From positions 434,001-498,000 of the forward strand of contig OZ251497.1 in the NCBI GenBank assembly GCA_965242735.1: 64,000 nt of DNA. The letters run 5' to 3'. This document shows, in pieces, positions 18,331 to 26,186 of this stretch. This stretch comes from G958295645 sp965242735 (GTDB lineage: Bacteria > Gemmatimonadota > Gemmatimonadetes > Longimicrobiales > Gaopeijiaceae). The position numbers were made by a program, and so were the translations under genes. Each line of letters starts with the position of its first letter. Position 1 is the first letter of the stretch. Under the pieces are notes generated by a model. It made no database searches and was not told the origin of the DNA. It saw only the letters and a list, made by a program, of their open reading frames with translations.

Positions 18331-18768
18331 ATGCGCATTCTTCCGTCCGGAACCCGCACTTCCTGGTTCGCGCCCGCCTTGGCGGCGGTCGGGGCGGCCG
18401 CGAGCCTCGCGTCGCTCTCCGCCGCCGCCCCCCGCCCAAGCGCGGCCGACCACGCGGCCGCCTTTCCCCAGGACACCGTCAGCTTCGCGGACGACGTCGC
18501 GCCGATCTTCAAGCAACGTTGCGTCCAGTGCCACGGCACCGAAGGCGAAGACGGCGTTCGAGCCGAAGCGGGGCTCCTGTTGCTGACGTACGAGCAGGTG
18601 ATGGCGGGTTCGGAGTTCGGCACGGTCGTCGAGGCCGGGGATCCGGCGAAGAGCTACCTGCTCGAGATGATCGTCGACGGGGCCATGCCGGAAGAAGGCG
18701 ACCCCGTACCCGAAGAGGAAATCGAGCTCATCCGAGCTTGGATCGCGGCCGGCGCGCCGAACAACTGA
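18331..18768 (+). CDS. Small secreted c-type cytochrome, PSCyt1-like
   Basis: This 145-residue protein has an Arg-containing start, a hydrophobic signal segment (APALAAVGAAASLASLSAAA) and one haem-binding CVQCH motif within FADDVAPIFKQRCVQCHGTE. The C-terminal part (GDPAKSYLLEMIVDGAMP, then IRAWIAAGAP) matches the cytochrome-c-like domain often called planctomycete-type. It probably acts in periplasmic electron transfer. The distal haem ligand may be the Met in GAMPEEG. It stands alone. Confidence 0.85.
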   Translation: MRILPSGTRTSWFAPALAAVGAAASLASLSAAAPRPSAADHAAAFPQDTVSFADDVAPIFKQRCVQCHGTEGEDGVRAEAGLLLLTYEQVMAGSEFGTVVEAGDPAKSYLLEMIVDGAMPEEGDPVPEEEIELIRAWIAAGAPNN

Positions 18769-18810
18769 CGGCCGCCCCGGCGCACGACCCGCCGCCGGTC
18801 CCGCCGCCCC

Positions 18811-18880
18811 GCGAGTCAGTCGGCCTCGACGCAACTCCCTGGGCCTCGGCGGAACTCCCTGGGCCTTGAGCGGAACTCTC
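18811..18880. repeat. Short repeats echoing the 3' end of ricT
   Basis: Two roughly 20-bp units built around AACTCCCTGGGCCT lie in tandem at about 18825-18866, with a decayed third after them. The left part, GCGAGTCAGTCGGCCTCG at 18811-18828, closely matches GCGAGTCAGCCGGCCTCG at 18952-18969, which contains the ricT stop codon on the minus strand. This looks like a degenerate duplication of the ricT terminus. Confidence 0.55.
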
Positions 18881-18956
18881 GTGCCGATCCGGGAGGACGC
18901 GCCGGCTCGGCGAGGCTGCGTGCCCGGGCGCGGAGACGCAACGGCTCGACTGCGAG

Positions 18957-19871
18957 TCAGCCGGCCTCGCCCGAACTCCCCGAGCCTGACGAAGATCCCC
19001 CGGCTTGCTCGTCGTCGCCCTCCGGCCCCGGAGCCAGAGCTTGCCGCCGCCGCGCCGCGACCGCCTGCTTGAGTTCCTCCAAGGAAGCCACGCGGCGATG
19101 GCCTTCGCCGTCGAGCAGCGTGACGGTCTCGGCGAAGATGTTCGTGCCCACGACCTTCTCGCGCCCGCGGTCGGCGACGACGAACTTGCCCTCGCGCGGG
19201 AACCGCCGCCGGGCGCGCACGTACGCGTCGTGCTCGTACATGAGGCAGCACATCAGGCGGCCGCAGCAACCGGATATCTGCGCGGGGTTGAGAAAGAGCC
19301 CCTGGTCCTTGGCGACTTGCAGGCTGACGGGCTTGAGCTCCGGCAGCCACGTGGAGCAGCAGAGTTCGCGGCCGCAGCGTCCGATGCCGCCGATCTGGGC
19401 GGCTTCCTGACGGACGCCGATCTGCTTGAGCTCGATGCGGGTGCGGAAGTCGCGGGCGAGATCGCGCACGAGCTGCCGGAAGTCCACGCGCTTCTCGGCG
19501 GTGAAGTAGACGATCAGCTTCTTCTTGTCGAACTGCCACTCGGCGTCGGTGACCTTCATCTTGAGGCCTTGGTGCTCGACATGGACGCGGGTCTCCTCGC
19601 GCGCGCGTTCCTCGTCGGCCCCGGCTTGCTCCGCGCGGAGAATCTCGCCTTCCGTGGCCCGGCGGACGACGCGAAACGAAGGCGTCTCGGTCGCGCACTC
19701 GCTGGAGGCGCACTTGCGCTCGGCGATGCTGCCCAGCGCCGTGACGGTCCCCAGGTCCACGCCGTTGCCCGCCTCGACGATGACGCGGTCTCCCGGCGCC
19801 AGCTCGAGCGACTCGAAGCGGTAGTAGTCGCGACGCGTGTGCTTGAACCGCACTTCGGCGAAGCCGTTCAT
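18957..19871 (-). CDS. ricT: PSP1-domain protein, RicT/YaaT family
   Basis: This 304-residue protein has the PSP1 C-terminal domain. The signature cysteines are GRCGRELCCSTWLPEL and SGCCGRLMCCLMYEHD, and an N-terminal barrel begins at MNGFAEVRFKHTRRDYYRFE. In Bacillus, RicT forms a complex with RicA and RicF that carries Fe-S clusters and promotes RNase Y-dependent RNA maturation. The role here is inferred from that family. The C-terminus has a Gly/Ser/Ala tail. The ATG at 19871 directly precedes the conserved domain. Confidence 0.88.
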   Translation of the reverse strand: MNGFAEVRFKHTRRDYYRFESLELAPGDRVIVEAGNGVDLGTVTALGSIAERKCASSECATETPSFRVVRRATEGEILRAEQAGADEERAREETRVHVEHQGLKMKVTDAEWQFDKKKLIVYFTAEKRVDFRQLVRDLARDFRTRIELKQIGVRQEAAQIGGIGRCGRELCCSTWLPELKPVSLQVAKDQGLFLNPAQISGCCGRLMCCLMYEHDAYVRARRRFPREGKFVVADRGREKVVGTNIFAETVTLLDGEGHRRVASLEELKQAVAARRRQALAPGPEGDDEQAGGSSSGSGSSGEAG

Positions 19872-19950
19872 GCCCGCCCGCCGTCCCCGCCGGACGCCGC
19901 CCAGAGGATCCGGGCCCTCTCTCTCGCGAACGCGCCGCCTCGGAACGCCG

Positions 19951-20925
19951 TCACTCTTGCGGCTCCTTCTCGGTCCACGCCCCCAGCGATTCGTACTTGG
20001 CCCACCGGCGTTCCACGAGGCCGGCCGGGTCCATGCCGACAAGCTCGCGCACGTTGCGGCTCAGCGCCTTTCGCACCGAGCGCATGACGCCGTCCCAGTC
20101 CGCGTGGGCGCCGCCCGTGGGCTCGGGCACGACTTCGTCCGCGACGCCCAGCTCGAAGAGGTCGGAGGAGGTGAGGCGCAGGGCGCGCGCGGCGTCCTGG
20201 CGGTACTCGCGCGAACGCCACAGGATGGCCGCGCATCCCTCCGGCGAAATCACCGAGTAGATCGCATGTTCGAGAAGCAGGATTCGGTCGGTGACGCCCA
20301 GCGCCAGCGCGCCGCCGGAGCCGCCCTCGCCGATCACCAGAGAGATGCTGGGCGCGCGCAACCGGGCCATCTCGCGAAGGTTGGTGGCGATGGCCTCGGC
20401 TTGGCCGCGCTCTTCGGCGCCGAATCCCGGGTACGCGCCCGGCGTGTCGATCAGCGTGATGACGGGCCTGCCGAACTTCCCGGCCAGCTTCATGAGCCGC
20501 AGCGCCTTTCGGTAGCCCTCGGGGTGCGGCATGCCGAAGTTGCGGCGCAGGTTCTCCTTCATGTCGCGCCCCTTCTGATGGCCGATCAGCATGACGGACT
20601 CCCCGTCGAGCCTCGCCCATCCGCCCACCACGGCTTCGTCTTCGCGGAAGCGGCGGTCGCCCTTGAGCTCGAACCAGTCCGTGAAGACGCCGCTCACGTA
20701 GTCGAGGGTGTAGGGGCGCATCGGGTGACGCGCGACCTGGACCTGCTCCATCGCGTCGAGGTTGCCGTAGGTCTCGCTTCGGAGCGTCTCCAGCTTGTCG
20801 GTCAGCACGCGCAGCTCGTCCGTCGCGTCCAGCCCGTGCTTGGACGCCAGCTGGCGAAGGCGCGCGATCTGCGACTCGATGTCGGCGATGTCCCGCTCGA
20901 AGGCGAGATGCGGGGTGCCGGACAC
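19951..20925 (-). CDS. accA: Acetyl-CoA carboxylase carboxyltransferase alpha subunit
   Basis: AccA works with AccD to move the carboxyl group from biotin to acetyl-CoA, forming malonyl-CoA for fatty acid synthesis. The 324-residue protein has the typical N-terminal helical part, then the crotonase-fold core. Motifs include TDWFELKGDRRFREDEAVVG, VITLIDTPGAYPGFGAEERG, VIGEGGSGGALALGV and YSVISPEGCAAILW. Length is normal. The short-chain dehydrogenase gene ends 3 bases upstream. Confidence 0.97.
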   Translation of the reverse strand: MSGTPHLAFERDIADIESQIARLRQLASKHGLDATDELRVLTDKLETLRSETYGNLDAMEQVQVARHPMRPYTLDYVSGVFTDWFELKGDRRFREDEAVVGGWARLDGESVMLIGHQKGRDMKENLRRNFGMPHPEGYRKALRLMKLAGKFGRPVITLIDTPGAYPGFGAEERGQAEAIATNLREMARLRAPSISLVIGEGGSGGALALGVTDRILLLEHAIYSVISPEGCAAILWRSREYRQDAARALRLTSSDLFELGVADEVVPEPTGGAHADWDGVMRSVRKALSRNVRELVGMDPAGLVERRWAKYESLGAWTEKEPQE

Positions 20926-20928
20926 CGG

Positions 20929-21714
20929 TCAGCGCGGCTCCGGCTTCGCGCCGGCGCGGGTGGCCATGACATAGGGAGAGCGCTGGACCGTCGGCATCAC
21001 CAGCATGCGTTGCACGTTCACCCGGGGCGGGGCGTTGAGCACGTAGCACACCGCGTCGGCCACGTCCTCCGGCTGCAGCGCGTCCACGTTCCGATACGTC
21101 TGGCGGGCGCGGTCCGCGTTGCCGCGAAAGCGCACCAGCGAGAACTCGGTCTCGACCAGCCCGGGGTCCACGCTCGACATGCGCACCTGCGTGCCGACCA
21201 AGTCGAGGTTCGCCGCGTCCGTCAACGCGCGCACCGCAAATTTCGTGGCGGCGTACACGTTGCCCTTGGGGTACACCATGTGGCCCGCGACGCTGCCGAC
21301 GTTGACGACGTGGCCCGCGTCGCGCTCCACCATGCCGGGCAGCAGCGCCCGCGTCATGTTGAGCAGGCCCTTGACGTTGGTGTCGATCATCTCGTCCCAG
21401 TCGTCGCTGCTGCCTTCGTGGATGCGGTCAAGGCCGCGAGCCAGTCCGGCGTTGTTGACCAAGACGTCGGGCAGGACGCCCTCCGCCGCCAGCCAAGCCG
21501 CGAACGCCTCGACGCCCGCCCGGTCCCGCACGTCCAGCGCGTGCGTGCGAGCGCGCCCGTCTCCCAGCTCCGCGGCCAGCGCGTCCAAGCGGTCCTTGCG
21601 GCGCCCCACCAGGATCGTCTTGGCGCCCCGCTCCGCCAACGCGCGCGCGCACGCCTCGCCGATGCCGGCGGTCGCCCCCGTCACGACGGCGGTCTTGCCC
21701 CGAATCCGGTTCAT
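20929..21714 (-). CDS. Short-chain dehydrogenase/reductase, YdfG-like
   Basis: This 261-residue NAD(P)-dependent oxidoreductase has the cofactor motif VTGATAGIGEA (about 11-21), NNAG, a catalytic Ser in VGSVAGHMVYPKGNVY, and the YAATKFAVRAL active site. The YxxxKFAVR form and general layout resemble the YdfG/NADP-dependent 3-hydroxy acid dehydrogenase subgroup. Arg residues after the first strand (VGRRKDRL) favour NADP. The real substrate is unknown. It is probably co-transcribed with accA. Confidence 0.88.
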   Translation of the reverse strand: MNRIRGKTAVVTGATAGIGEACARALAERGAKTILVGRRKDRLDALAAELGDGRARTHALDVRDRAGVEAFAAWLAAEGVLPDVLVNNAGLARGLDRIHEGSSDDWDEMIDTNVKGLLNMTRALLPGMVERDAGHVVNVGSVAGHMVYPKGNVYAATKFAVRALTDAANLDLVGTQVRMSSVDPGLVETEFSLVRFRGNADRARQTYRNVDALQPEDVADAVCYVLNAPPRVNVQRMLVMPTVQRSPYVMATRAGAKPEPR

Positions 21715-21921
21715 TTCGCGTCTCCAGTCCTCTCTTGGGCGGCCAAGGGTAGCGACGCGACGGGGTTGCCGGCAAGGTCGCGAGGCCATATGGTTGTCCG
21801 GCGGCAACGCGCAAGTCGTCGGCGGAGCGTTCGGCGAGCTTGCCCATGTCGAGAACTCTCCGGGCGCCGGAGGCCTGAAGGGTGCGTCGCGCGCCGGCGG
21901 CAGTTGAATTCGAGGAAGCCG

Positions 21922-23097
21922 ATGCTGACTGAATCCCCAAGGGGCGCAGGGAGGATCGCCGCCGGACTGGCGATGGCGTCAGTGATGGCGGCTGCGCCCG
22001 CTGACGCGCAAGAAGTCCAGATGCCGGGGAAGATAGTCCTGCCTGCCGAGGTGGCCGAAATGTTCGCGTTGCCGCGCGAGTACACGACGCCTTGCGAACT
22101 GAACCGGTCTCTTCTCGCTGTACGGGAGCTGGCGACAGCCTCGGACTACGACCTGAGAAAAGCGGAGCGGCTGGACGACGGCTGGGCAATGTACGACGCG
22201 TACAGCCGTCGCATCGTGGAAATGAACGATCGGCTTGAAGAAGTTGCCGTGTGGGGGCGGACGGGCCCAGGACCCTTGGAGTATCGCGGATATCCGCCGG
22301 GGCTCGGGAAGACGAGCGCCGGCGTTCCCTTTTCCGTCGACAACACCGCGCCGCCGACAGTGCTTCTGTACGGTTCGCGCCGGGAGGAATATGCGCTGGC
22401 GCGTGCGGACGGCCACGTGGGGATAGTGCAAGATGCGCTGACGGTGGGCGACGGCCTTTTCCTGACGAGCCGGAAGGGCGTCTTCGAATCGGTGCTAGGC
22501 GAAAGAAGAGTCGCGTTGCGGTGGGAGATGGGTCGCGACTTCGGCGCTGTCGTGGGCCCGAAGGGATCGGGTCCGAACTTGCGACTGAGGCTGGGCGCCG
22601 ACGGCGCCTTGTACGTCGCGACCGTCTTCCAGTCCGCCGTCTGGTCGCTGAACGCCGGCGCGACGCCCCGCAAGGTCTTGCAACGTTGCGTCCCCGACGT
22701 CTGGAAGAACGTGCACGCTTCGGCGCCGACGACTCGAGGCCGAGGCATCTCCGGCCCCGGCTTTGCCATAAGCTCGGGCAGCATAAAGCTCACAAGGAAC
22801 ACGTTGGCCGACTTCGCGGTGCTCGCGAACGGCCAGGTCCTGGCGTTGGGCGGCTTGCTCTTGCAAGACGGCGAGGGTCCTTGGGGCCGCTCGCTGGAAC
22901 TCTACGACTCGGACGGCGCCTTGGTGCGCGCCTGGGCGTTGCCGCTGACCGGAAACGCCGTCTTCGATCCCCGCGATCCGCGCCGGTTGCTGACGTGGGG
23001 AACCTGGGGCGGGCGCGACGCGCACCTCGAAGGGGTCGTGCGGCTCGTCGAGGTCGACGGCGAAAGCTATCCGGCGCCCTTGCCGACAGGCGGTTGA
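21922..23097 (+). CDS. Secreted 6-bladed beta-propeller-like protein
   Basis: This 391-residue protein has a signal peptide (AGRIAAGLAMASVMAAAPADA). The body has propeller-type repeats: LDDGWAMYDAYSRRIVEMND, GRTGPGPLEYRGYPPG, LRLGADGALYVATVF and VLANGQVLALGGLLL. The GRTGPGPLEY element parallels the VGRxGxGPGE signature of the genes at 599 and 2401, so it belongs to the same broad group with weaker blade conservation. It is divergent from the SDR gene across a 207-bp gap. Confidence 0.75.
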   Translation: MLTESPRGAGRIAAGLAMASVMAAAPADAQEVQMPGKIVLPAEVAEMFALPREYTTPCELNRSLLAVRELATASDYDLRKAERLDDGWAMYDAYSRRIVEMNDRLEEVAVWGRTGPGPLEYRGYPPGLGKTSAGVPFSVDNTAPPTVLLYGSRREEYALARADGHVGIVQDALTVGDGLFLTSRKGVFESVLGERRVALRWEMGRDFGAVVGPKGSGPNLRLRLGADGALYVATVFQSAVWSLNAGATPRKVLQRCVPDVWKNVHASAPTTRGRGISGPGFAISSGSIKLTRNTLADFAVLANGQVLALGGLLLQDGEGPWGRSLELYDSDGALVRAWALPLTGNAVFDPRDPRRLLTWGTWGGRDAHLEGVVRLVEVDGESYPAPLPTGG

Positions 23098-23128
23098 CCC
23101 AGCCCGCGGCGACGCCGGCGTCGTGACG

Positions 23129-23794
23129 TCACGCCCTGACCGCGACGGCCAGGCCGTCCCCGACGGGCAGAATTGTCGCCGTGAAGCGGGCGTCTCCCGC
23201 GAGGCGTTCGTTGAACCGGTGCAGGCGCTCCGAGATGCCGCCGGGGCGCGGCGCGAGCACCCGTCCCTTCCAGAACGCGTTGTCCGCCAGGAACAGGCCG
23301 CCGGGGCGAAGGAGCCGGGCGGCCTCGTCGAGGTAGGCGGAGTAGCGTTCCTTGTCCGCGTCCACGAAGACGGCGTCGAAGCAGCCGTCGGGCGCGAACG
23401 CCGCCATCTCGGTCAGGCCGTCGCCCACCCGCACGTCCACCCGGTCGCCGACGCCGGCCGCCTGGATCGACCTGCGGGCCACGTCGGCGCGCGCCGGGTC
23501 CGCTTCCACCGTGACCAGCCGCCCGCCCGGCGGCAACGCGCGCGCGACCCAGATGGCGGACCAGCCGCCCAGCGTGCCCACCTCGAGCACCCTGCGCGCG
23601 CCCGCCGCTTGGACGAGCACCTGCACCGCCCTCGCGGTCGCGGGCGGCAACTGAATCCGAGGCAGCCCGGCGTCGTCCGCGGCGGCCGCGGCTTGGCGGA
23701 GGCCGGAGTCCTCGCGGGCGAACAGGCGGCGGACGTAGGCGTCCAGCCCGTCGTGGTCGAACTCGGACGGGGCGGGCGCCCCGTGGACCGTCAT
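23129..23794 (-). CDS. O-methyltransferase, class I SAM-dependent
   Basis: This 221-residue protein resembles catechol/caffeoyl-CoA O-methyltransferases. It shows the SAM-binding motif VLEVGTLGGWSAIWVA, then VTVEADPARADVARR, FDAVFVDADKERYSAYL and GGLFLADNAFWKGRV. Those Asp residues normally bind the divalent metal that orients the catechol-like substrate. The start overlaps the upstream aminotransferase stop (ATGA), so the two are translated together. The substrate is not predictable. Confidence 0.9.
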   Translation of the reverse strand: MTVHGAPAPSEFDHDGLDAYVRRLFAREDSGLRQAAAAADDAGLPRIQLPPATARAVQVLVQAAGARRVLEVGTLGGWSAIWVARALPPGGRLVTVEADPARADVARRSIQAAGVGDRVDVRVGDGLTEMAAFAPDGCFDAVFVDADKERYSAYLDEAARLLRPGGLFLADNAFWKGRVLAPRPGGISERLHRFNERLAGDARFTATILPVGDGLAVAVRA

Positions 23795-24978
23795 CCCGCC
23801 AGCACGCCCGCCATGCGCCGCACGCCCGCCTCGATGTCCTCGTCCGACGAGGCCGTGCTCATCCTCGCGTAGCGCGGATCGCCGAACGCCTCTCCCGGGA
23901 CGATGGCGACGCCCGCCTCTTCCAGCAGCCTGGAGCACAGGTCGCTCGCGCACGTCGCCTTGTCGTCGAACGCCCCGTCCACGCGAAAGTAGAGGTAGAA
24001 GGCGCCCATCGGCTTCACGTAGGCGAAGCCCGGCAGCAGCTCGTCGAACAACCGCGCCACCAAGTCGCGGCGGCGGCGAAACGCCTTCAGCATCTCGGCC
24101 CGGTCTCCGCCGTCCGGTCGCGCGCGCTCCAGCCCGGCCACGGACGCCACCTGGGACGGCGTCGCCGCGTTGAGCGAGACGTGGCTCTGGAGCGCGCCCA
24201 TCTTCTTGGCCAGCTCGACCGTCGTGTACGAGAAGCCGACGCGCCAGCCCGTCATGGCGAACGCCTTCGACATCCCGTTGACGGCCACGACGTGTCCCGC
24301 GTGCCCGGGGGCGAGATCGAGAACGCCGGGCGCCCGGTCGCCGCCGCCGAAGTAGATCTCCCGGTAGATCTCGTCGCAGATCAGCGTCACGCGGCGGTCC
24401 TTGGCCCACGCGGCCACCGCCGCCAGCTCGTCCGCCGAGTAGACCGCGCCGGTTGGGTTGGAGGGCGTCGAGACGATCAGCCCGCGTGTCGCCGGCGACG
24501 CGGCGCGCTCCAGGTCGTCGGGCGTCAGGAGGAAGTCCTTCTCCCCGCTCCCCGTCACGGGCTTCGGCTCGGCGCGGGCGAGCGCGACCATCTCGGGGTA
24601 CGACGTCCAGTAGGGCGAGCCGATCAGCACTTCGTCGCCCGGTCCGAACAGGCAGAAGCAGGCGTTGAAGAGCGACTGCTTGGCGCCCGCGGACACCACG
24701 ACCCGCGCCGGATCGGCCTCGTGGGCCGTGCCCGCGGTCATGTACTCGGCGGCCAGCCGGCGCAGTTCGGGCAGGCCGGAGGAGGCCGTGTAGCGGGTCC
24801 GTCCTTCGGCGATCGCCCGTCTCCCCGCGTCGGCAATCCAGGACGGCGTGTCGAAGTCGGGCTCGCCCGCGCTCAGGTTGATGATGTCGCGTCCCTCGGC
24901 GGCGAGCTTCTTCGCCAGCGTGCTGACGGCGATGGTCGCCGACGGCTGGAGCTTGGCGATGTTGTCGGAATAGTTCAT
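23791..24978 (-). CDS. Class I aminotransferase, aspartate aminotransferase type
   Basis: This 395-residue pyridoxal-phosphate enzyme is of the AspB/subgroup Ib type. Visible features are INLSAGEPDFDTP near the N-terminus, STPSNPTGAVY, the cofactor-binding CDEIYREIYF, and the Schiff-base Lys in VNGMSKAFAMTGWRVGF. The substrate-binding Arg should be in the C-terminal small domain. It probably interconverts aspartate and oxaloacetate using glutamate. The ATG at 24978 opens with MNYSDNIAKLQPSATIAVST, the usual N-terminus. Confidence 0.92.
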   Translation of the reverse strand: MNYSDNIAKLQPSATIAVSTLAKKLAAEGRDIINLSAGEPDFDTPSWIADAGRRAIAEGRTRYTASSGLPELRRLAAEYMTAGTAHEADPARVVVSAGAKQSLFNACFCLFGPGDEVLIGSPYWTSYPEMVALARAEPKPVTGSGEKDFLLTPDDLERAASPATRGLIVSTPSNPTGAVYSADELAAVAAWAKDRRVTLICDEIYREIYFGGGDRAPGVLDLAPGHAGHVVAVNGMSKAFAMTGWRVGFSYTTVELAKKMGALQSHVSLNAATPSQVASVAGLERARPDGGDRAEMLKAFRRRRDLVARLFDELLPGFAYVKPMGAFYLYFRVDGAFDDKATCASDLCSRLLEEAGVAIVPGEAFGDPRYARMSTASSDEDIEAGVRRMAGVLAG

Positions 24979-25090
24979 GGTCGGGACTGTCTCCGGGCTG
25001 GTTGGGAAGGAAGGACGTCTCGCTTGGCAGGAATCCGCCGTTGCGCTCGTTGCGGCCGCGCACCGCCGCACCGTTGGGACGTTGCGAAGA

Positions 25091-25180
25091 CGAGACTCCG
25101 CCCGCAAGTTGGCTGGCCGCCCACGCCTACCGTCGTCGCCATGTTGTCTCCCGAGACTCTGCCCGCAAGTTGGCTGGCCG
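25091..25180. repeat. 29-bp direct repeat in divergent promoter region
   Basis: Copies at 25091-25119 and 25152-25180 differ at one base only (C or T at position 9); the period is 61 bp. Both contain GCCCGCAAGTTGGCTGGCCG or its one-base variant. They lie between the divergent aminotransferase (minus) and DsbA-family (plus) genes, where an operator could be. Confidence 0.85.
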
Positions 25181-25244
25181 GTCGCGGGGAGCCCGCGGCC
25201 GAGCGATCTCGAAGCCGCCTCCCCAACGCGCGGCCGCCGCCGCC

Positions 25245-25850
25245 ATGCCCGCCTCGATGCTGACCGTCGGTCCGACGTTTTTTTTCGACTTCGTCGATCC
25301 GGGATCGTACTTGGCGAGCTGCGAAATCGACGCCGCGGGCACCGAAGACGCGGTCGAATGGCGGGGGATCGAAGTCCGTCCGTTTCCGGGGCCGCCGCTG
25401 GACGTGCGCGAGCCGGCCTGGGCGAGCTACCAGGAGAGCATGTCCGAGTACGCCGAGGCGCTGGGCGTCGCCATGGCGAAGCCGGTCATGGCTCCGTGGA
25501 CGCGCAAGGCCCACGAGCTGGCCGAGCATGCCGGGCGGCGGAACTGCTACGCTGCCGTGCGCCGCGCGTTGTTTCGCGCGCACTTCGTGGAAGGGGTCGA
25601 CATCGGGCGGGTGGACCGGTTGGTCGACATCGCGCGCCAGGAGGGCCTGGACGCTTCCGAAGCCAAGGCCGCGCTCGACGTGGACGCGCACGCGGACGCG
25701 GTGGACGGCAACCGCGCGACGGCCGAAGAGCTGGGGATTCGAGAAGCCCCGGTGCTGGCGGCGGCCGACGGGCGCCGGCTGGCAGGATTCCGTTCGCCAA
25801 GCGAAATTCGGCGCTGGATCGACGAGACGGCCGGCACGGGGAGAGAATAG
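25245..25850 (+). CDS. DsbA-family thioredoxin-fold protein, HCCA isomerase-like
   Basis: This 201-residue cytoplasmic protein begins with the thioredoxin-like strand TFFFDFVDPGSYLA. The CxxC redox pair of true DsbA is replaced by DPGS, as in 2-hydroxychromene-2-carboxylate isomerase and kappa-class GST-like members. It also shows ALFRAHFVEGVDIGRVDRLV and the cis-proline region EAPVLAAADGRRLAGF. It is therefore more likely a glutathione-dependent isomerase or transferase than a thiol oxidase. ATGs at 25245 and 25257 are both possible starts. Confidence 0.8.
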   Translation: MPASMLTVGPTFFFDFVDPGSYLASCEIDAAGTEDAVEWRGIEVRPFPGPPLDVREPAWASYQESMSEYAEALGVAMAKPVMAPWTRKAHELAEHAGRRNCYAAVRRALFRAHFVEGVDIGRVDRLVDIARQEGLDASEAKAALDVDAHADAVDGNRATAEELGIREAPVLAAADGRRLAGFRSPSEIRRWIDETAGTGRE

Positions 25851-25878
25851 CGCAAGCGGCGCGGAGGCGACCAAGCAC

Positions 25879-26181
25879 ATGGCTGGATATCAGCGCAAGA
25901 CGGCTCTCGGCCCGGACGAAGTGCTGGAGCAGGCGGAGCAGCGCCTGCCGGAGATGATCGGGCTCGAGCGGTCCCGCAAGTCTTCTCACGGCGCGACGTA
26001 TGCCGGCGACGAGGGGACGGTCGTGCTCGAGGTCCATCGCCACGGCCCGTACACGGAGGTCACGGCGCAGACGGACCGCCTGCGGACGTCGCGGATGGAC
26101 TACGAAGTCCAGCGTTTCCTGAACATGCTGCCCTACGAGCACGGCGACGCAGGCGGGCCCGGCACGGGGGATCCGACCTAA
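25879..26181 (+). CDS. Conserved-looking 100-residue protein, unknown
   Basis: This 100-residue soluble protein is not recognised. It has a helical first half (GPDEVLEQAEQRLPEMIGLE) and a beta-rich second half (GTVVLEVHRHGPYTEVTAQT). A DYEVQRFLNMLPYEHGD segment precedes a Gly-rich end. There is no signal peptide or membrane segment. It lies 28 bases after the DsbA-family gene and only 5 bases before the helicase-like gene, so it is probably in one transcript with both and may work with the helicase-like RNA-binding protein. Confidence 0.65.
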   Translation: MAGYQRKTALGPDEVLEQAEQRLPEMIGLERSRKSSHGATYAGDEGTVVLEVHRHGPYTEVTAQTDRLRTSRMDYEVQRFLNMLPYEHGDAGGPGTGDPT

Positions 26182-26186
26182 CCCCC

